Shown here: one piece after another, positions 10,039 through 22,800 of the stretch | How positions within the stretch are numbered: position 1 is the first letter of the stretch | Layout: each line of letters begins with the position of its first letter | Source: Turbatrix aceti | Lineage: Eukaryota; Nematoda; Chromadorea; Rhabditida; Panagrolaimidae | Assembly: GCA_963969345.1 (NCBI GenBank) | Contig: OZ017769.1 | Span: forward strand, 744,001 to 808,000 | Reading direction: 5' to 3' | Length of the DNA stretch: 64,000 nt | Notes under the pieces: generated by a model | Seen by the model: only the letters and a program-made list of their open reading frames with translations | Databases searched by the model: none | What the model was told of the DNA's origin: nothing | Position numbers and translations under genes: made by a program

Positions 10039-10998
10039 AAATAATTTTTTTCATGCATTAAATGGACAGAGATGGACGATGTTTTGAACAAAAAAATTAT
10101 TTATGTACTACGTTGTTGACAAAATTTTTTTTCAAGGATTTGAAATTTTTGAAACTGAGATTTTGTTTATTACATAAACAGTTTTTGAATTTTCGTTCGT
10201 TGAGAAAAATATCTTGAAATATTCACAATTTTTTTATTTCAATAAATCTTTTTCAGTCAATTAACCCAAATAACACACATTATTACTTGTGCCCTAGTTT
10301 TTCTTCCCGCGTTGATGTAATGTGGCTTATCATGTTGCCTTCCTTTTTGCGGTTGTTAATTCTTGGAGTTGACAGACACACGCATTTTTGGTGTCATGGA
10401 TTTTTCTGGAAAACAGACAAATAGGTGTTCTGGTACTTTCATGCTTATCTTCCATAAAACGGCTTAATTTTTTTTATTGCATTTTTAAAATAAAAAAATA
10501 ATTACTTTTGGCTTTAATTAACCTAAAATAGTTTTTTGCAAGCAATTTGAGTTAAAATTAACGGATATTTTTTAGCGTACTGGAAATAATGTTATTTTTT
10601 TGGATTTTTTGAACTTTATTTTTAACTCCGGATTGGATCTCAAATTTCAGTTTAACTCTGGCTGCGGTCCAAAAAGCCTGTTCAAATTTGATTTTTGGTC
10701 TTATTAGCACTCTTTTTAATTAAGCTCGAATGAAATCTGCTCTATAACTTTTTTTTTATTGAATTACTAATATTCCCGGGATTCCATGTGATTTGTTCCT
10801 TTACTTTTACTTTACTTTATTACTCTTACTCGTGCATAATATTTAATTTACGGTATAATATTTAATTTACGGTAACGCAGTTAAAAATGATTAACACAGT
10901 GGAATTTGACAAAATAGTCTAAACATTCTGTTTGTTCCTGTGCGCAACTGGAAAGATACGAAATTTGAGATGAGAAATATCTAAAATGTTTACCTGCC
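10039..10998 (+). other. Non-element segment in unit 1, right part
   Basis: This is the AT-rich continuation of the segment interrupted by the nested element. It is matched by about 15388-16344 in unit 2. It includes a short tandem duplication of ATAATATTTAATTTACGGT near 10850. I see no coding signal. Confidence 0.5.
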
Positions 10999-11560
10999 TG
11001 CAATGTCCCAACATTGCCCTTCTTACCCAACATTGCCCAATATTGTTTTAACCCCTTAACAGCTGCTAGGTTAACAGGTGCAACAGGTGCACGGCATGAC
11101 CTGTGCCATTGCGTGCCACGGCACTTGACCTAGCACCTAACCCCGCCCCCTTTTTGGGTCCCTATAAAAGGAACCCACACTCCCACACAATTATTCATAT
11201 ATTATCTTAGTAAGTTATTTGTTCTTAGATTCTTATTTATTTATTTATTTATTTATTTATTTCACCATTACTCAGTGGTTAGTTATCATTAGACCAGATG
11301 TTAGGAGGCACAAATGATGTCCACGTAGGTGTAAATGTCTCGATTCGTTTTGGGCGCGATTTCTTCTTCCCATCGTTGCTGTGGTCTTAGATTCTTATTA
11401 TCTTATTATTCATTCATCTTTGTTGTTCATTTATTGTTTGCGTTTAATACTTTGTTCTTTATTACGTTATCTATATTTTGGTTATCTCATATTCTGTTGT
11501 CGAGATAAATATCGCGTTGTATTAGTATCCTTACAGAGGGAACCAGACGGGGACACATCA
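10999..11560 (+). repeat. LTR2 (haplotype B) with retroposon insertion
   Basis: A 400-base LTR interrupted by 162 bases (insert plus target duplication), giving 562 bases. It is preceded by non-element sequence (TTTACCTGCC), not by a purine tract. It carries the haplotype B bases. Confidence 0.88.
11223..11399 (-). mobile_element. 5'-truncated non-LTR retroposon fragment in LTR2
   Basis: About 147 bases (11238-11384) are flanked by a 15-base target duplication (TCTTAGATTCTTATT at 11223 and 11385). On the minus strand the insert ends in an (AAAT)n tail. A long target duplication and a 3' microsatellite tail are typical of LINE or SINE target-primed insertion. LTR1, LTR3 and LTR4 lack it. Confidence 0.8.
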
Positions 11561-11639
11561 AATTGGTGCCACGCCCTAACTCTGTAAGTTGATACTTACT
11601 TTTTGTTTCCGGAAACACGAATTACCGCCTAGCTAGCGG

Positions 11640-14336
11640 ATGGTTATTACACGACAACAACTAAACGACATGTCTACGTTATTCGAAAAGGGATCCACCT
11701 TGGATCAAATCATCAAACAACTACAATTATTCGCAGGAAGCACCCTGAAATCAATAAACGCCGCTGACAATGCTGTGAAAGAAGCCGATTTACGACTGAC
11801 GAAACTGGAAAATACAATGGAAATGATGGCCAAGGAACTCAAGACGCTGATGGAAAATGCTGCAAACGACAACGACAAACTGAAGAAGACACTGATGGAA
11901 AACGCCGAAAACTACTACGAGAGAAAGCTGATGGAAACTGTCGGAACTGACTACAAGGAACTGAAGAAAATGCTGGAACAACAAATGATGACCGCGGAAA
12001 AGGAACGCGCAGAAATGGAAGGTGAGATTTTAAACATGTTTAAACAATTTCAGGAAATCAAGGAAACGCTGATCAAGAAAGTGAAAGAAATGGAAGAATT
12101 GAAAATCGCGATGCTGAAACCAGGAAAGAGAGAAGCAGTACAAATGGAAAAGGAAAATGAAACGGCGACAGAAAAGGAAAATGAAACGGCGACAGAAAAG
12201 GAAAATGAAACGGCGACAGAAAAGGAAAATGGAACGGCGACAGAAAAGGAAAATGAAACGGCGACAGAAAAGGAAAATGGAACGGCGACAGAAAAGGAAA
12301 ACGAAACGGCGACAATGGCAAAAATGATGGAGAAAATGACAGCGACAATGGAAGCGATGAAGGCTGAAATGGAAGAAATTGCTACGACGAAAAAGCCAGC
12401 GACAGAAAACAAGAAAACGACAATACTACGACGCGACAACTTCTTTGATCCCAAAGAAACACAATCAACTACGGCAGTAACCCAACTAATCGAACAACTC
12501 AACGAAATGAAAATCCAACGCGAAATCGAAGCTATGAAAAAGGAACTGGAAGAACAGAAAAAGAATCGAAACAACGCCCCAACCCGTATCATATTTGGTA
12601 CAAAGAACGTCACACATGGAAACCTGGAACTAGCCTACGAAACACACGACTCAAACACGAATGGTATTCCCAAAACGGCGCAACTCAACATGCTATCAAT
12701 CAATATTCCCGCAGATGAAGTACCCCAATTCACTGGAGATCCAGCACAAGTCTTCACCCAATGGTTACGACAACTCGAACTACAAATGACCAAATACCCA
12801 TTCGAACTCAACGAGCGACGACGTCTTGCCCACCTAGTATCAAAACTCAAAGGAACAGCTCTTCTGGCATACGACTCATTCCCGCCAAACGTCAGAAACA
12901 GCTTCTACGAAGCGACCGAAGCACTAAACCGTCGATTCCCCAACGACCAAGCAAAGAAAAACGCTACAGAATCCTTCGCAAGCTGCTACCAGAACAAAGG
13001 AGAAAAAGTCCACAACTACTACGAACGCCTAGCTACACTTATTTACACCATGATGGAAGGTGAACCAACTGAAATCATCGAAAACGTCCTACTACGCGAA
13101 ACAATCAACCGAATGAAACCCAGTCTACGTGAATACGTCAGCAGCAAAGATCCAGAAACCGTCGAAAAAGCTCTTACTTTAGCTCAACGACAAGAACGAA
13201 TCGAAGAAAAACGTACCCAATCAATATCCTCCGTCAACGAAACGACCAATCAAATAGCCAAAGCTCTAACAATTTCATCAAAGAACCTGCAGAAATGCTT
13301 CAAATGCCAAAAACCTGGACACTTCGCTAATGAATGCCGCACTCTTATTTGTCACTACTGCAACAAACCCGGACACATGGAGAATAACTGCTGGTCAAAG
13401 AACAACAAGAACCAAAATCAACGATCCCGTACTCAATACTACAACCGCCAACCGTCACCCTACCCAAGATACACAAGAAACAACCACTCCTCCTACAAGA
13501 ACTTCAACCGTAATCGATCGTCATCACCAAGAAACAATCACCGCAATGGACGCGACAACCGACGAAATCATAGCAGAACGCCTGAACACAAAACAACTGT
13601 TAGGTTTGCAAACACAAACCCTATCTACGCAGCGATGAACACTCTACTACCAATCAACATCAATAATTCAACGACTCAAATCAAGAAACCAGACCTATCG
13701 ACAAAATTTCTAATGGCCTTAAGTATAATGGCCATTTTTGTCACGCCATCTACCGCTCTCATACAAGCCGACGACGTACTATTCTGTACAGCAAATGCAC
13801 CAACGTCATACTGGACACTTCCAAACAAGCCACCTTGTCATACACCTGAATTTCATACCCTGGATGCTGTAGTGGAAACAGCATGGGATGTCCACAGACC
13901 AAACACAATCGAATACCAGACAACAGCTCATCACTGTCAATGCCGCCGCACAACTCAAACGCATCAACGAAGTTTCTTTGGAACTGACATCTACTCCGAA
14001 CCAATTATTGAACCAGTATCTACAACCGTTGCTGAATGCAAAAGAATGGCTACCGTTCAACTATCAGACCACGGCATACTCCAAAACCAAACCGATTTTT
14101 TTGGAACCAACAACACACTCAACTTTCCCGACTATTGGTTTCCCCGCTACTTATTTGCCGACACCGAATCAGTCATCAACTGCTACCACAGCACAACAAA
14201 CATCTACACCCGACATGGAACCGAAGAAGTGACAAAGGCTATTCCTTGTCGAGATAAATATCGCGTTGTATTAGTATCCTTACAGAGGGAACCAGACGGG
14301 GACACATCAAATTGGTGCCACGCCCTAACTCTGTAA
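11640..14336 (+). CDS. Truncated Gag plus partial envelope-like ORF, copy 2
   Basis: This 898-residue ORF has the same architecture and the same breakpoint as copy 1 (jump into the LTR end at about 14245). It is haplotype B throughout and nearly identical to the first 870 residues of the full-length element, which has a private Ser-to-Arg change at about 18164. The zinc knuckles and internal hydrophobic segment are intact, and there is no protease or pol. It could make Gag-like protein from LTR2, although that promoter carries the retroposon insertion downstream of its TATA box. Confidence 0.85.
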   Translation: MVITRQQLNDMSTLFEKGSTLDQIIKQLQLFAGSTLKSINAADNAVKEADLRLTKLENTMEMMAKELKTLMENAANDNDKLKKTLMENAENYYERKLMETVGTDYKELKKMLEQQMMTAEKERAEMEGEILNMFKQFQEIKETLIKKVKEMEELKIAMLKPGKREAVQMEKENETATEKENETATEKENETATEKENGTATEKENETATEKENGTATEKENETATMAKMMEKMTATMEAMKAEMEEIATTKKPATENKKTTILRRDNFFDPKETQSTTAVTQLIEQLNEMKIQREIEAMKKELEEQKKNRNNAPTRIIFGTKNVTHGNLELAYETHDSNTNGIPKTAQLNMLSINIPADEVPQFTGDPAQVFTQWLRQLELQMTKYPFELNERRRLAHLVSKLKGTALLAYDSFPPNVRNSFYEATEALNRRFPNDQAKKNATESFASCYQNKGEKVHNYYERLATLIYTMMEGEPTEIIENVLLRETINRMKPSLREYVSSKDPETVEKALTLAQRQERIEEKRTQSISSVNETTNQIAKALTISSKNLQKCFKCQKPGHFANECRTLICHYCNKPGHMENNCWSKNNKNQNQRSRTQYYNRQPSPYPRYTRNNHSSYKNFNRNRSSSPRNNHRNGRDNRRNHSRTPEHKTTVRFANTNPIYAAMNTLLPININNSTTQIKKPDLSTKFLMALSIMAIFVTPSTALIQADDVLFCTANAPTSYWTLPNKPPCHTPEFHTLDAVVETAWDVHRPNTIEYQTTAHHCQCRRTTQTHQRSFFGTDIYSEPIIEPVSTTVAECKRMATVQLSDHGILQNQTDFFGTNNTLNFPDYWFPRYLFADTESVINCYHSTTNIYTRHGTEEVTKAIPCRDKYRVVLVSLQREPDGDTSNWCHALTL
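14245..14309 (+). repeat. Partial LTR inside unit 2
   Basis: Same 65-base LTR end and same junction as at 7344-7408, showing that units 1 and 2 descend from one rearranged molecule. Confidence 0.85.
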
Positions 14337-14388
14337 GTTGATACTTACTTTTTGTTTCCGGAAACACGAATTACCGCCTAGCTAGCGG

Positions 14389-14712
14389 ATGGTTATTACA
14401 CGACAACAACTAAACGACATGTCTACGTTATTCGAAAAGGGATCCACCTTGGATCAAATCATCAAACAACTACAATTATTCGCAGGAAGCACCCTGAAAT
14501 CAATAAACGCCGCTGACAATGCTGTGAAAGAAGCCGATTTACGACTGACGAAACTGGAAAATACAATGGAAATGATGGCCAAGGAACTCAAGACGCTGAT
14601 GGAAAATGCTGCAAACGACAACGACAAACTGAGAAGTGACAAAGGCTACACAGAAGAAAGTGGTTTTCTTTTTTATGCCATCGCCGCCGATGCCGTCGCC
14701 GCCGGCAGCTAG
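14389..14712 (+). pseudogene. Second, truncated gag start in unit 2
   Basis: A copy of the 7488-7811 arrangement with the same 16-base envelope-derived patch at the junction. Confidence 0.75.
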
Positions 14713-16344
14713 CATTGCTGGGGAGGAAGGACCTCTACACTCGCTATAGTGTCTATCTTCACTTTTTTGTTCGTATAGAGCTATGCTGTCCGGTGCTTTC
14801 TTGTTGTTGTCAAGCTGTGCCGCTTGGCTACTGAAGAAGAAAAGGAAGACCGTGCAGTATATATACGACGGAGAGGACAACGACTGAGAATGGCAACAGG
14901 ACCGCTACTGCACGCAGGGAAGGAACACTGGTTGGTTAGTTAGTGGATGGTTAGTGGACTCTACTGACACGAGGCACGCTGGTTGCTTCAATTTATTTAT
15001 GGGTGAAGTTGGTAAGTCTGTCGTCTGTTGACTGGATTCATACCGGTGTTCTTTGTATTTTCACATAGAATGCGCGTGGCGTGTATTTTTGCCTAGATGG
15101 ACCTAAAAATTACCGTTCGAAAAATTTGGATCGAAGGGGGTCCAAAAATCAAAAATGACCAAAATGCGCAAATTTTTTTGGCGCTTAATAATTTTCCGAT
15201 AGCTCTATTGATTTTTTTGGGATGACCATCTCTGTCGTCTTAATTTTTTCCTTGCATATCCCCCTCTTTTGAACTGGATTTGCCTAGTTATAATTTTCCC
15301 ATCTCTAAGCCGACGTCGGCATCGGCATTTTTTCTCCAGTAAAAAAATCCCAGTGGGGGTCTTTCGGTTTTTTCTGTTTGCTTGAAATAATTTTTTTCAT
15401 GCATTAAATGGACAGAGATGGACGATGTTTTGAACAAAAAAATTATTTATGTACTACGTTGTTGACAAAATTTTTTTTCAAGGATTTGAAATTTTTGAAA
15501 CTGAGATTTTGTTTATTACATAAACAGTTTTTGAATTTTCGTTCGTTGAGAAAAATATCTTGAAATATTCACAATTTTTTTATTTCAATAAATCTTTTTC
15601 AGTCAATTAACCCAAATAACACACATTATTACTTGTGCCCTAGTTTTTCTTCCCGCGTTGATGTAATGTGGCTTATCATGTTGCCTTCCTTTTTGCGGTT
15701 GTTAATTCTTGGAGTTGACAGACACACGCATTTTTGGTGTCATGGATTTTTCTGGAAAACAGACAAATAGGTGTTCTGGTACTTTCATGCTTATCTTCCA
15801 TAAAACGGCTTAATTTTTTTTATTGCATTTTTAAAATAAAAAAATAATTACTTTTGGCTTTAATTAACCTAAAATAGTTTTTTGCAAGCAATTTGAGTTA
15901 AAATTAACGGATATTTTTTAGCGTACTGGAAATAATGTTATTTTTTTGGATTTTTTGAACTTTATTTTTAACTCCGGATTGGATCTCAAATTTCAGTTTA
16001 ACTCTGGCTGCGGTCCAAAAAGCCTGTTCAAATTTGATTTTTGGTCTTATTAGCACTCTTTTTAATTAAGCTCGAATGAAATCTGCTCTATAACTTTTTT
16101 TTTATTGAATTACTAATATTCCCGGGATTCCATGTGATTTGTTCCTTTACTTTTACTTTACTTTATTACTCTTACTCGTGCATAATATTTAATTTACGGT
16201 ATAATATTTAATTTACGGTAACGCAGTTAAAAATGATTAACACAGTGGAATTTGACAAAATAGTCTAAACATTCTGTTTGTTCCTGTGCGCAACTGGAAA
16301 GATACGAAATTTGAGATGAGAAATATCTAAAATGTTTACCTGCC
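14649..16344 (+). other. Non-element segment in unit 2 with the empty site of the nested element
   Basis: This is the uninterrupted version of 7748-10998. Near 15380 it reads ...TTTGCTTGAAATAATT, the exact unoccupied target of the nested LTR element. No gene was recognised. Confidence 0.75.
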
Positions 16345-16744
16345 TGCAATGTCCCAACATTGCCCTTCTTACCCAACATTGCCCAATATTGTTTTAACCC
16401 CTTAACAGCTGCTAGGTTAACAGGTGCAACAGGTGCACGGCATGACCTGTGCCATTGCGTGCCACGGCACTTGACCTAGCACCTAACCCCGCCCCCTTTT
16501 TGGGTCCCTATAAAAGGAACCCACACTCCCACACAATTATTCATATATTATCTTAGTAAGTTATTTGTTCTTAGATTCTTATTATCTTATTATTCATTCA
16601 TCTTTGTTGTTCATTTATTGTTTGCGTTTAATACTTTGTTCTTTATTACGTTATCTATATTTTGGTTATCTCATATTCTGTTGTCGAGATAAATATCGCG
16701 TTGTATTAGTATCCTTACAGAGGGAACCAGACGGGGACACATCA
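16345..16744 (+). repeat. LTR3 (haplotype B), 5' LTR of the full-length element
   Basis: A 400-base LTR with an intact TATAAAAGG at about 16510 and the PBS at 16748. It differs from LTR4 at a few positions, although the two flank the same internal region. Confidence 0.9.
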
Positions 16745-16747
16745 AAT

Positions 16748-16765
16748 TGGTGCCACGCCCTAACT
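16748..16765 (+). promoter_or_regulatory. Primer binding site of the full-length element
   Basis: TGGTGCCACGCCCTAACT begins three bases after LTR3. It is the presumed tRNA primer site for minus-strand synthesis. Confidence 0.65.
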
Positions 16766-16823
16766 CTGTAAGTTGATACTTACTTTTTGTTTCCGGAAAC
16801 ACGAATTACCGCCTAGCTAGCGG

Positions 16824-19800
16824 ATGGTTATTACACGACAACAACTAAACGACATGTCTACGTTATTCGAAAAGGGATCCACCTTGGATCAAATCATCAA
16901 ACAACTACAATTATTCGCAGGAAGCACCCTGAAATCAATAAACGCCGCTGACAATGCTGTGAAAGAAGCCGATTTACGACTGACGAAACTGGAAAATACA
17001 ATGGAAATGATGGCCAAGGAACTCAAGACGCTGATGGAAAATGCTGCAAACGACAACGACAAACTGAAGAAGACACTGATGGAAAACGCCGAAAACTACT
17101 ACGAGAGAAAGCTGATGGAAACTGTCGGAACTGACTACAAGGAACTGAAGAAAATGCTGGAACAACAAATGATGACCGCGGAAAAGGAACGCGCAGAAAT
17201 GGAAGGTGAGATTTTAAACATGTTTAAACAATTTCAGGAAATCAAGGAAACGCTGATCAAGAAAGTGAAAGAAATGGAAGAATTGAAAATCGCGATGCTG
17301 AAACCAGGAAAGAGAGAAGCAGTACAAATGGAAAAGGAAAATGAAACGGCGACAGAAAAGGAAAATGAAACGGCGACAGAAAAGGAAAATGAAACGGCGA
17401 CAGAAAAGGAAAATGGAACGGCGACAGAAAAGGAAAATGAAACGGCGACAGAAAAGGAAAATGGAACGGCGACAGAAAAGGAAAACGAAACGGCGACAAT
17501 GGCAAAAATGATGGAGAAAATGACAGCGACAATGGAAGCGATGAAGGCTGAAATGGAAGAAATTGCTACGACGAAAAAGCCAGCGACAGAAAACAAGAAA
17601 ACGACAATACTACGACGCGACAACTTCTTTGATCCCAAAGAAACACAATCAACTACGGCAGTAACCCAACTAATCGAACAACTCAACGAAATGAAAATCC
17701 AACGCGAAATCGAAGCTATGAAAAAGGAACTGGAAGAACAGAAAAAGAATCGAAACAACGCCCCAACCCGTATCATATTTGGTACAAAGAACGTCACACA
17801 TGGAAACCTGGAACTAGCCTACGAAACACACGACTCAAACACGAATGGTATTCCCAAAACGGCGCAACTCAACATGCTATCAATCAATATTCCCGCAGAT
17901 GAAGTACCCCAATTCACTGGAGATCCAGCACAAGTCTTCACCCAATGGTTACGACAACTCGAACTACAAATGACCAAATACCCATTCGAACTCAACGAGC
18001 GACGACGTCTTGCCCACCTAGTATCAAAACTCAAAGGAACAGCTCTTCTGGCATACGACTCATTCCCGCCAAACGTCAGAAACAGCTTCTACGAAGCGAC
18101 CGAAGCACTAAACCGTCGATTCCCCAACGACCAAGCAAAGAAAAACGCTACAGAATCCTTCGCACGCTGCTACCAGAACAAAGGAGAAAAAGTCCACAAC
18201 TACTACGAACGCCTAGCTACACTTATTTACACCATGATGGAAGGTGAACCAACTGAAATCATCGAAAACGTCCTACTACGCGAAACAATCAACCGAATGA
18301 AACCCAGTCTACGTGAATACGTCAGCAGCAAAGATCCAGAAACCGTCGAAAAAGCTCTTACTTTAGCTCAACGACAAGAACGAATCGAAGAAAAACGTAC
18401 CCAATCAATATCCTCCGTCAACGAAACGACCAATCAAATAGCCAAAGCTCTAACAATTTCATCAAAGAACCTGCAGAAATGCTTCAAATGCCAAAAACCT
18501 GGACACTTCGCTAATGAATGCCGCACTCTTATTTGTCACTACTGCAACAAACCCGGACACATGGAGAATAACTGCTGGTCAAAGAACAACAAGAACCAAA
18601 ATCAACGATCCCGTACTCAATACTACAACCGCCAACCGTCACCCTACCCAAGATACACAAGAAACAACCACTCCTCCTACAAGAACTTCAACCGTAATCG
18701 ATCGTCATCACCAAGAAACAATCACCGCAATGGACGCGACAACCGACGAAATCATAGCAGAACGCCTGAACACAAAACAACTGTTAGGTTTGCAAACACA
18801 AACCCTATCTACGCAGCGATGAACACTCTACTACCAATCAACATCAATAATTCAACGACTCAAATCAAGAAACCAGACCTATCGACAAAATTTCTAATGG
18901 CCTTAAGTATAATGGCCATTTTTGTCACGCCATCTACCGCTCTCATACAAGCCGACGACGTACTATTCTGTACAGCAAATGCACCAACGTCATACTGGAC
19001 ACTTCCAAACAAGCCACCTTGTCATACACCTGAATTTCATACCCTGGATGCTGTAGTGGAAACAGCATGGGATGTCCACAGACCAAACACAATCGAATAC
19101 CAGACAACAGCTCATCACTGTCAATGCCGCCGCACAACTCAAACGCATCAACGAAGTTTCTTTGGAACTGACATCTACTCCGAACCAATTATTGAACCAG
19201 TATCTACAACCGTTGCTGAATGCAAAAGAATGGCTACCGTTCAACTATCAGACCACGGCATACTCCAAAACCAAACCGATTTTTTTGGAACCAACAACAC
19301 ACTCAACTTTCCCGACTATTGGTTTCCCCGCTACTTATTTGCCGACACCGAATCAGTCATCAACTGCTACCACAGCACAACAAACATCTACACCCGACAT
19401 GGAACCGAAGAAGTGACAAAGGCTATTCCTTCGTCAATACCCTGCTACTATCGACATGGATCCTGCCAATTAGAAGATCATGGAGTTCTAATTTGGACGC
19501 CAGACCAAACTCATCAATGCAAGTACATTCAAATGAGGAAGATGGAAGGCTCATTTGGTGGAAACGTTTTCATTGCCGAAAACAAACAATTCGCCCTATC
19601 ATTTCACCCCAACAACGAACAAATCAGAACGAACGACTGCAACACCACATTTCTACTATCAGATCAAGGATACGCTGTACCACTCCGTACGTGGAACTCA
19701 ACTATAAGTAAACGTGATAACAAAATCACGCAGAAACCACGAATCAAACGCCAATCCGGAATTGTTCTCACTGAACAATTCGCTGCTCAACTAACGGCAC

Positions 19801-22800
19801 TTCAAAGAAACACGGACAACACCGCCAAACAATTCTTCACCGCATCAGTCCGCCATGTCTGCTCAGCATTGGAAGCTATTGCCGACGCAACCGTTGCACT
19901 AGCCACAGCAAATCCGACACTTCTCGCTCGAGAACTCTTGAATCAAACGTCAATCAAAGCAAAGCTAATCACCGCTACAACACTTGAAGTCAAAGCCTGT
20001 ACCGAAATTCCATTCGAAACAATTACATTCCTACCTCAGAAACAATGCTACGACCGACTACCAGTGGAATTCGTCTATCATCATCACAAACTACAAGCCT
20101 TTCTAGATCCAATCTCTCGGATACTGGAACCGACAGCAAAAGAAACGCCATGCTCAGAATCACCATACATCTTCATTGACCGACACAATGGACAGCTACA
20201 ACGCTACGATCAAACGACAGGACACATCGAATTTGCCCACAAACTCATCGAGATTGGCAGATTCAGAACTATCGACTTTCCAGAAATCAACATTGGAGAC
20301 AAGCACCAGATTTACACCAACTTGGTATTGACCAACCTCTCAGAAGTCTTTTCATTCCAACGCTTTGAAAAAGATCTATCAAATCATCTGAACGTCCAAG
20401 AAATGATAGAAACCTACCAATATTCCCTCGACAATGGACTACTGCTACAAACAACCCAGCCCTACAAAACCGTCAAAGAAAAGAAAGCCATGCACTTTGC
20501 CGAATCGCTTGTTGCCAACGGCCTCTTTGGTTTTCTCACTGGTGGTATTTTCGCCCCATCTCAAATATGGATATTCGCCTGCTGCACATACGTCACAGCC
20601 GCAGTAATTGCCAAAATCATCATGCCCGCCTTGGTACAAGAAATCATGCGATACACCAATCTACCCTTTCTGACAAACCGCGTGATCAACAACGTACAAC
20701 AATGGAACAGACAACGCAACGAACGACGACAAGAACGAGAAAGACAACGACAAGAAGCAGAAAGTCTTCCCCTGCAGAACTTAGTTCCTACACGAACTTT
20801 CACCAATCAAACCTGTGCTACTACAAAAGCCCACTTGAACGGCTACCTCAACGGAATTCCCGCAAGAATGCTACTCGACACCGGAGCTGTATTTTCTATC
20901 ATCCACAAAAGCTTCATTGATCAACATCAACTCAAAACACGACAAGCCGAAGAAGAAATCAAACTTGTCGGAATCAACAATACCCCCATACCATGCCGAC
21001 ACGTCGCACCAATCGTCATCACACTTCAAGAAAGAAATATTCACTGCGAACCAATCGTACTGGAAGAAGACCACTTCGCCAACTGCTACGACATTCTACT
21101 AGGAGAAGATATTCTCGAACCAAATGGCTTCATCATCGACTACACCAGCAAAACCTGTCACATCGGAAAGACAGTCGAGAAAATGACAGACGCCTACGCC
21201 TCAATGCAAATCCAAGAAGCAGAAGAAGACATTATCAACCTACCAAAAACCGACCTCTCCGCTACCTATACCGAAGAATTGGCAGAACTCATCAACAAAT
21301 ATTCCAACCTATTCAGCCGAAACGACAAAGACCTCGGCAGATGCAAGATCGCCGCACCAAAAATGATTGTCACAAGCGACAAACCAACAACTACCCAACC
21401 ATACCGAATACCAGAAACAGTCAAGCCCGCAGTCGACACCTTCATCAAAGAAATGCTAGAGACCGGCGTACTCATTGAATCAACCACTCCCTGGGTATCA
21501 GGCATAGTGGTTGTGCCAAAGAAAAATGGCAAGCTACGACCATGCGTGGATTTCCGCCGACTCAACAACGTCACAGAAATGGACCCATATCCACTGCCAA
21601 GAATCGAAACACTTCTCAACAAAACATCAGGATGCTATTGGTATAGCACACTTGATATGAAATCTGGTTTTCTTCAAATTCCACTTGATGAAGATACCAG
21701 TAGATATTGTGGCATCATCACCGAGACCGGAATATTCCAATTCACAACGATGCCTTTTGGCTTGAAAAATGCACCAGCTATATTCTGCCGCGTTATGTCA
21801 ACAGTACTACAAGGACTAGAAGAATTTGCCCTAGCATACATGGACGACATCATCATCTTCACACGCAGCCCCGACCCAAAAGAACACCTGGAAGCTCTAT
21901 CAATGGTATTTCAACGACTCAAAGAATACGGCCTCAAGATACACGCCGAGAAATGCTCCCTCGCCAACCGCAGTGTCACATACGTGGGTCACCGTATCGA
22001 CATGGATGGAATAAGCCCATCTGATGCTCATCTAAATTCCATACGGAACTACCCTCCACCCACAACCGTAACAGAAATCAAAAGATTCCTGGGCCTAGCC
22101 AACTTCTTCAGGAAATTCATCCCTCACTTCGCCGCCATCGCCAGACCCCTCACGGAGCTGACACGCAAAAACGTACCATTTCAATGGGAAGAAGCACAAC
22201 AAATTGCTTTCAAAACCCTTGTGGAAGAACTCACTCAACCACCAATCCTGACATCACCCGACTACACTCAGAAATTCATCATCCATACAGATGCAAGTCT
22301 AATCGGACTCGCAGGAGCAATTCTACAGAAAAACGACGACGAATCAACTCACGCCATCACCTACTTCTCACGACAACTTACCCCCGCCGAAAAGAACTAC
22401 TCAACAACCGAACTGGAATTATTGGCACTAATTGCCACACTGGATCATTTTCGACATATTCTATATGGAACCAAAATCATATGGAACACAGATCACAACC
22501 CATTAACTCATCTCAACGACACACCATCCAAATCTTCAAGACTCAACAGATGGTTACTACAACTACAAGACTTTGACATTACGTCCTGCTACCTGAAAGG
22601 ACCCGACAACGTACTCGCCGACGCCCTCTCCAGAGCAATATCGCCAACCCGAATCAACACGTCATACTTCGGAATGGAACCAGAAGATGAAGAAGAAGAA
22701 CAGGAAGAAGAAGAAGACAACAAATCAACCGACGCAGTAACTTCAAACAATCAAGTCATCAACAAGAACGACCAAAATACAAATTCCATCAACCAACTCA

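Noticed and set aside
16345..16350. LTR2 and LTR3 as termini of separate insertions
   Set aside because: They are preceded by passenger sequence without target duplications or purine tract. Only LTR1 and LTR4 have matching flanks.
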